From the NCBI RefSeq assembly GCF_001659605.2, contig NC_035168.2, positions 3,218,058 through 3,282,057 of the forward strand: a stretch of 64,000 bases of DNA, in the 5' to 3' direction. A program made the position numbers and the translations under genes. The DNA is from Manihot esculenta. Lineage: Eukaryota > Streptophyta > Magnoliopsida > Malpighiales > Euphorbiaceae. Positions 59,300 through 64,000 of the stretch are shown one piece after another. Position 1 is the stretch's first letter; each line of letters opens with the position of its first letter. The notes under the pieces are model-generated. The model had not been told where the DNA came from. It did not search any database and saw nothing but the letters and a program-made list of their open reading frames with translations.

Positions 59300-61603
59300 T
59301 GTAACGACCCGGAAACCGGTACCCCTTAGTAACGGTCCGAACCATCACTGGCACTAGGATCCAGATCGGCTTAAGGCCGCCGGGACCCGTAGTCAGCCAA
59401 CTATACTCTCTGTGTACCTGATAAATCCCATACATGACACAAAACGACTCAACAATCCTGTAAAACTCTGTAGGCTTAACTGCTGCTACTCAGATATGTC
59501 AATCTGAAATGGCCCTCAGGGCTTATACCAGGGACTACTAGCTACTGTGGGTCAAGGGATTGAAACCCTTTTAATCTGTAACACATCCCATTGGTATCTC
59601 ATCAAAGCCATACGTTAAGCCTAACTCACACATTTCTCATCAAGAAACGTAAAACAGGATACATGTACAAAGGGATTAATCATACATCACACTATGGCAA
59701 AGACACGAGAGAAAGCACAAGTCTATCCAGTAACTGACAGTACATATCGATACATGACATGACAACTAATCTTTTAATTACATCATGTCCACTATGCTAT
59801 TACAAACATACATTCATGCATTACTTTCCTCTGTACTCTTGCTGACTTTGACTTCCCATAGCTATCTCAGAACCTGCAAAACTGGGGTTAAGGGAGTGGG
59901 ATGAGCTACTACAGCCCAGTGAGAAGGAACAGTAAACAGTTCATTAATTACATGCTTTCATGAAATGTATCACATCACAAACATATCACCTCAAGGATGA
60001 ACTTGTCACCAATAGCCCTTTACTGTATACATATAACAATATGTCCAACTTGCCAGGGGCGATTAGGCCTCACCTGGACTTCTCTTTCCTGACTTGATCA
60101 CAAGGCCAACTGTGCCAGGGGCGATTAGGCCTCACCTGGACTTCTCTATCTGAGTCAGGTCAAACTGTCTATCTCATAGTACCAGGAGCGACCTGGCCTA
60201 TCCAGGAGCGACCTGGTATGGCTACCTCATGCCATAACTCTGTATCTGTACTATGTGCTCTATCAAGGGCTAAGGATCATCCAACATTCATCCATACACA
60301 TATCATCTTATGCAATGCATCAAGTTCGTGAATCGAATGCAATACAACCTAATACAAAACATGGTATTTTATGATGCATGGATCATGCTAGAAGTGTATC
60401 ATTTCTCAAAACAAATATTAAGTTTAGTTCCACTCACCTGTAGCCTCTGCTTGGCTAACTCTGGGCTAACTAGCTCTGGACCAACTCTAACTCTGAAGAC
60501 TGCTAAACACCTCGTTTTCTCGGGTCCAATCCTACAATGGAGGACTTAAATGAGGTACCAAACATACTCTATATCATAGACAAACATCTCTTAGACAACT
60601 TCCCAAAACCCCTCTAAAACACCTCAAAACATGCATGCAAAACAAGCAAAGGAAGGCTGGACAGGGCACCTTCGGCAGCACCTTCGGCGGCCGAATGTCT
60701 CCTCCAGAGACGAAAGTCAGGCATGTTCGGCGGCCTAACTTGGACTTTCGGCGGCCGAACCTGAGTTCATCCAGAACTCAGTTTCGTGCACAAGGACGCC
60801 TGCCAGTCCCTCCATCACCTGCTCAGCCCTCAATACATGCATTTAACCCCTCTAAAACATGCATAAACACTTTAACAAGCATAAAGGAGCTTAAAACAAC
60901 TTAAACTCCAACAAAACAACTAACACAACATATAATCATGCTTTCACCATTAAAACATCAAAACTAACCTAAGCATGCAACTCATGCATACACTTCCATA
61001 ACCTCTTTAAAAAGCTGTTAAAACTCATTAAAACAAACTTAAAGACGTCCCTTACCTCCTGAAATCAGAAGAGGAACAAGCAAACTCAGCAACTCCTCCT
61101 CCAAAGCTTCAAACCCTCACAACTCTTCTTTTCTCTCAAAAACATTCAACTCACTCAAATCACGATCAACCTTCTGCCTAAGCTGATAAAAGCTTGCAGA
61201 TGAGTCATGGGAGACGTGGCCTTATCCTCTAGCCATGATCTGGAGGCAACAGCTGGCCAAACCACGGACTGAGGAGCATGCACAACTTAGCCGACCACCT
61301 CAGTTTCGGCTGCCGAAACTGCATGCAAAACCATGCAACTTTCGGGGGCCGAACTTAACCTTCGGGGGCCGAACATTGGGCACTTTCGGCGGCCGAACTT
61401 AACTTCGGCGGCCGAACCTGGCCTTTGTTCCCATAACCCTTTTTCTTTAAAATTCACCTATTTTCTTAATCAAACCGTTAAATCACTTTAAAACATTAAA
61501 AATACTTTAGAAAATCTTTCTAATACCCTTCTAGAAATCTTTGACATTCCCGAATTCCACCGGACGGTAGAATTTTCGATGTCTGAAATAGCCGGGTATT
61601 ACA
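59300..61603 (-). mobile_element. Complete LTR, family A, tandem copy 2
   Basis: 2304 bases, differing from copy 1 at only a handful of positions that I could see (for example near 57133, 57952, 58990 and 59240). It is flanked on both sides by ATTATC and has no internal region, primer site or polypurine tract on either side. Confidence 0.92.
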
Positions 61604-61609
61604 ATTATC

Positions 61610-63071
61610 TGTAACGACCCGGAAACCGGTACCCCTTAGTAACGGTCCGAACCATCACTGGCACTAGGATCCAGATCGGCTTAAGGCCGCCGGGACCCGT
61701 AGTCAGCCAACTATACTCTCTGTGTACCTGATAAATCCCATACATGACACAAAACGACTCAACAATCCTGTAAAACTCTGTAGGCTTAACTGCTGCTACT
61801 CAGATATGTCAATCTGAAATGGCCCTCAGGGCTTATACCAGGGACTACTAGCTACTGTGGGTCAAGGGATTGAAACCCTTTTAATCTGTAACACATCCCA
61901 TTGGTATCTCATCAAAGCCATACGTTAAGCCTAACTCACACATTTCTCATCAAGAAACGTAAAACAGGATACATGTACAAAGGGATTAATCATACATCAC
62001 ACTATGGCAAAGACACGAGAGAAAGCACAAGTCTATCCAGTAACTGACAGTACATATCGATACATGACATGACAACTAATCTTTTAATTACATCATGTCC
62101 ACTATGCTATTACAAACATACATTCATGCATTACTTTCCTCTGTACTCTTGCTGACTTTGACTTCCCATAGCTATCTCAGAACCTGCAAAACTGGGGTTA
62201 AGGGAGTGGGATGAGCTACTACAGCCCAGTGAGAAGGAACAGTAAACAGTTCATTAATTACATGCTTTCATGAAATGTATCACATCACAAACATATCACC
62301 TCAAGGATGAACTTGTCACCAATAGCCTTTTACTGTATACATATAACAATATGTCCAACTTGCCAGGGGCGATTAGGCCTCACCTGGACTTCTCTTTCCT
62401 GACTTGATCACAAGGCCAACTGTGCCAGGGGCGATTAGGCCTCACCTGGACTTCTCTATCTGAGTCAGGTCAAACTGTCTATCTCATAGTACCAGGAGCG
62501 ACCTGGCCTATCCAGGAGCGACCTGGTATGGCTACCTCATGCCATAACTCTGTATCTGTACTCTGTGCTCTATCAAGGGCTAAGGATCATCCAACATTCA
62601 TCCATACACATATCATCTTATGCAATGCATCAAGTTTGTGAATCGAATGCAATACAACCTAATACAAAACATGGTATTTTATGATGCATGGATCATGCTA
62701 GAAGTGTATCATTTCTCAAAACAAATATTAAGTTTAGTTCCACTCACCTGTAGCCTCTGCTTGGCTAACTCTGGGCTAACTAGCTCTGGACCAACTCTAA
62801 CTCTGAAGACTGCTAAACACCTCGTTTTCTCGGGTCCAATCCTACAATGGAGGACTTAAATGAGGTACCAAACATACTCTATATCATAGACAAACATCTC
62901 TTAGACAACTTCCCAAAACCCCTCTAAAACACCTCAAAACATGCATGCAAAACAAGCAAAGGAAGGCTGGACAGGGCACCTTCGGCAGCACCTTCGGCGG
63001 CCGAATGTCTCCTCCAGAGACGAAAGTCAGGCATGTTCGGCGGCCTAACTTGGACTTTCGGCGGCCGAACC
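61610..63071 (-). mobile_element. Truncated LTR, family A, tandem copy 3
   Basis: The first 1462 bases of the same LTR in the same orientation, again after ATTATC, interrupted at CGGCCGAACC where different sequence starts (63072). Confidence 0.9.
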
Positions 63072-64000
63072 TGTAACATCCTCAAACCCATAGCTAGAGC
63101 AGTGACATCACTAGGTATGGGTTAGGCTATTTCACTACTAAAGTAAGTGGCATTAGGGGAGGTGCTAGCTTACCCCGAGCTACTTAGGGGAGGTACTAGC
63201 ATAACTCTAATCTGCTAATAACTGAATTATAGAAAACTCAAATATAGAAACGGACATATTCAGAAATAAAGTAGACAGTGTGATTAGCGAGTCGGGAACG
63301 AGTCACTTTCGGGAGGTGCTTAGGGTTTTCTGACGTGCTTGCTTGAGGTGTTTGTTTTAAATCCGTCATGCTTGCTTAAGTGGAAAGGACTTCTAAAGGC
63401 TAAAAGCATATTTTAGTAGGTCAATCTATGATTATTGAAAGTTTAAAAACTAAATTGAAATATGGTAAAAAGTTTAGTGGGTTAAAGTATAAATATGGAA
63501 AGTTAAAATATAAAAGTCAAATTTTACTTTCCATGTGTCACCTAGCTATTGGATGAAGAAATGACCAAGCAAATTAAAAAGTGGGTTGTCTTCTTCCTTC
63601 ATCCACTTTGCCGTAGGTCATCCATTTTCAAAGAAGAAGAAATTTTGCTTTTCTTTCTCCCACCAAAGCCAAGCCAAACCTCACCAAATCAATTTCTTTC
63701 TTTAACCAACATTCATCCTAAGACCTAGATCTAAAGGAAGAGCCATATAGTGAAGGGATTGAAGAAGAAAAGTTTAGGGTTCCATATACACCAAGCTTGA
63801 AAATCAAAGGTAAGTTTAGAAATGAGTAGGAAATAGCATCATCTCATTTCTTCATGCATGGATTTGAATTATAAAGCTTTAATTTATAGTTTATTCAATC
63901 CTTTCCTAAGACATAAATTGACCTAGGTGAAGGAACATCAAAGGGAAAGGAGATAGCTAGAGATTAGAAGAGGAAAAGAAAGGAGGAATTCAAGAAAGGT
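63072..64000. mobile_element. Start of another LTR-like element, runs off window
   Basis: At the break in LTR copy 3 the sequence becomes TGTAACATCCTCAAACCC, which has the TG start of an LTR or a reversed LTR end. It contains a short duplication, CTTAGGGGAGGT(G/A)CTAGC or similar, near 63155-63200. No coding frame or second end is visible. The last 400 bases are leader-like, A/G-rich. Confidence 0.45.

Noticed and set aside
57960..62860. Repeated 79- and 89-codon frames conserved between copies, suggesting real proteins
   Set aside because: They recur only because the LTR is repeated almost unchanged; they have no family features and span the palindrome arrays.

Overview
This is nuclear DNA from a flowering plant, almost certainly a eudicot. 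The intergenic DNA is very AT-rich. The genes belong to plant-specific families (BEL1-like TALE homeodomain, U-box/ARM ligases, Dof zinc finger), with GT-AG introns in the BEL1-like gene. Plant transposon families are present: CACTA, Mutator-like, MITEs, and LTR elements with a tRNA-iMet primer site. The overall look fits a Malpighiales/Euphorbiaceae-type genome such as cassava or rubber tree, but that is inference, not proof. No bacterial, organellar or viral genes were seen.

Layout. 1-13.3 kb: no recognisable gene. It holds AT-rich DNA, a GC-balanced island (about 540-1790) with many ACGT/G-box sites, a foldback element with a pyrimidine-rich core (5814-6483), a probable solo LTR (9232-9721) and an eroded LTR-like stretch near 10.2-11.0 kb. 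13.3-16.4 kb: a complete four-exon BEL1-like homeodomain gene of the BLH1 type (677 aa), with TATA box, upstream ORFs and a 5'UTR intron. 17.56-18.80 kb: a decayed, near full-length BTB/POZ gene of the At3g05675 type on the minus strand. 20.9-28.7 kb: AT-rich desert with a head-to-head MITE pair.

28.75-40.65 kb: two intronless PUB22/PUB23-type U-box E3 ligase genes in the same orientation, 9.4 kb apart. The spacer is filled by a Mutator-like element with a CTT microsatellite core and a 9-bp target duplication, a 1.58-kb CACTA element nested in a MITE, and two more MITE copies. 44.2-45.1 kb: a Dof zinc finger gene of the DOF3.5 type (minus strand). 46.5-47.8 kb: a second CACTA relative, cut off on its right.

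47.8-63.1 kb: a rearranged LTR-retrotransposon cluster. It holds a plus-strand 3' internal region with polypurine tract and LTR, the same parts inverted on the minus strand with gag and primer site, fragments of related LTRs, a 200-bp hairpin, and three LTRs head to tail with a 2310-bp period. No reverse transcriptase or integrase was recognised, so the family looks non-autonomous. Another LTR-like sequence starts at 63072 and runs off the window.

The working genes are regulatory: two transcription factors and two ubiquitin ligases. Nothing suggests that they form one pathway. The window is best read as ordinary low-density gene space with unusually informative transposon structure.
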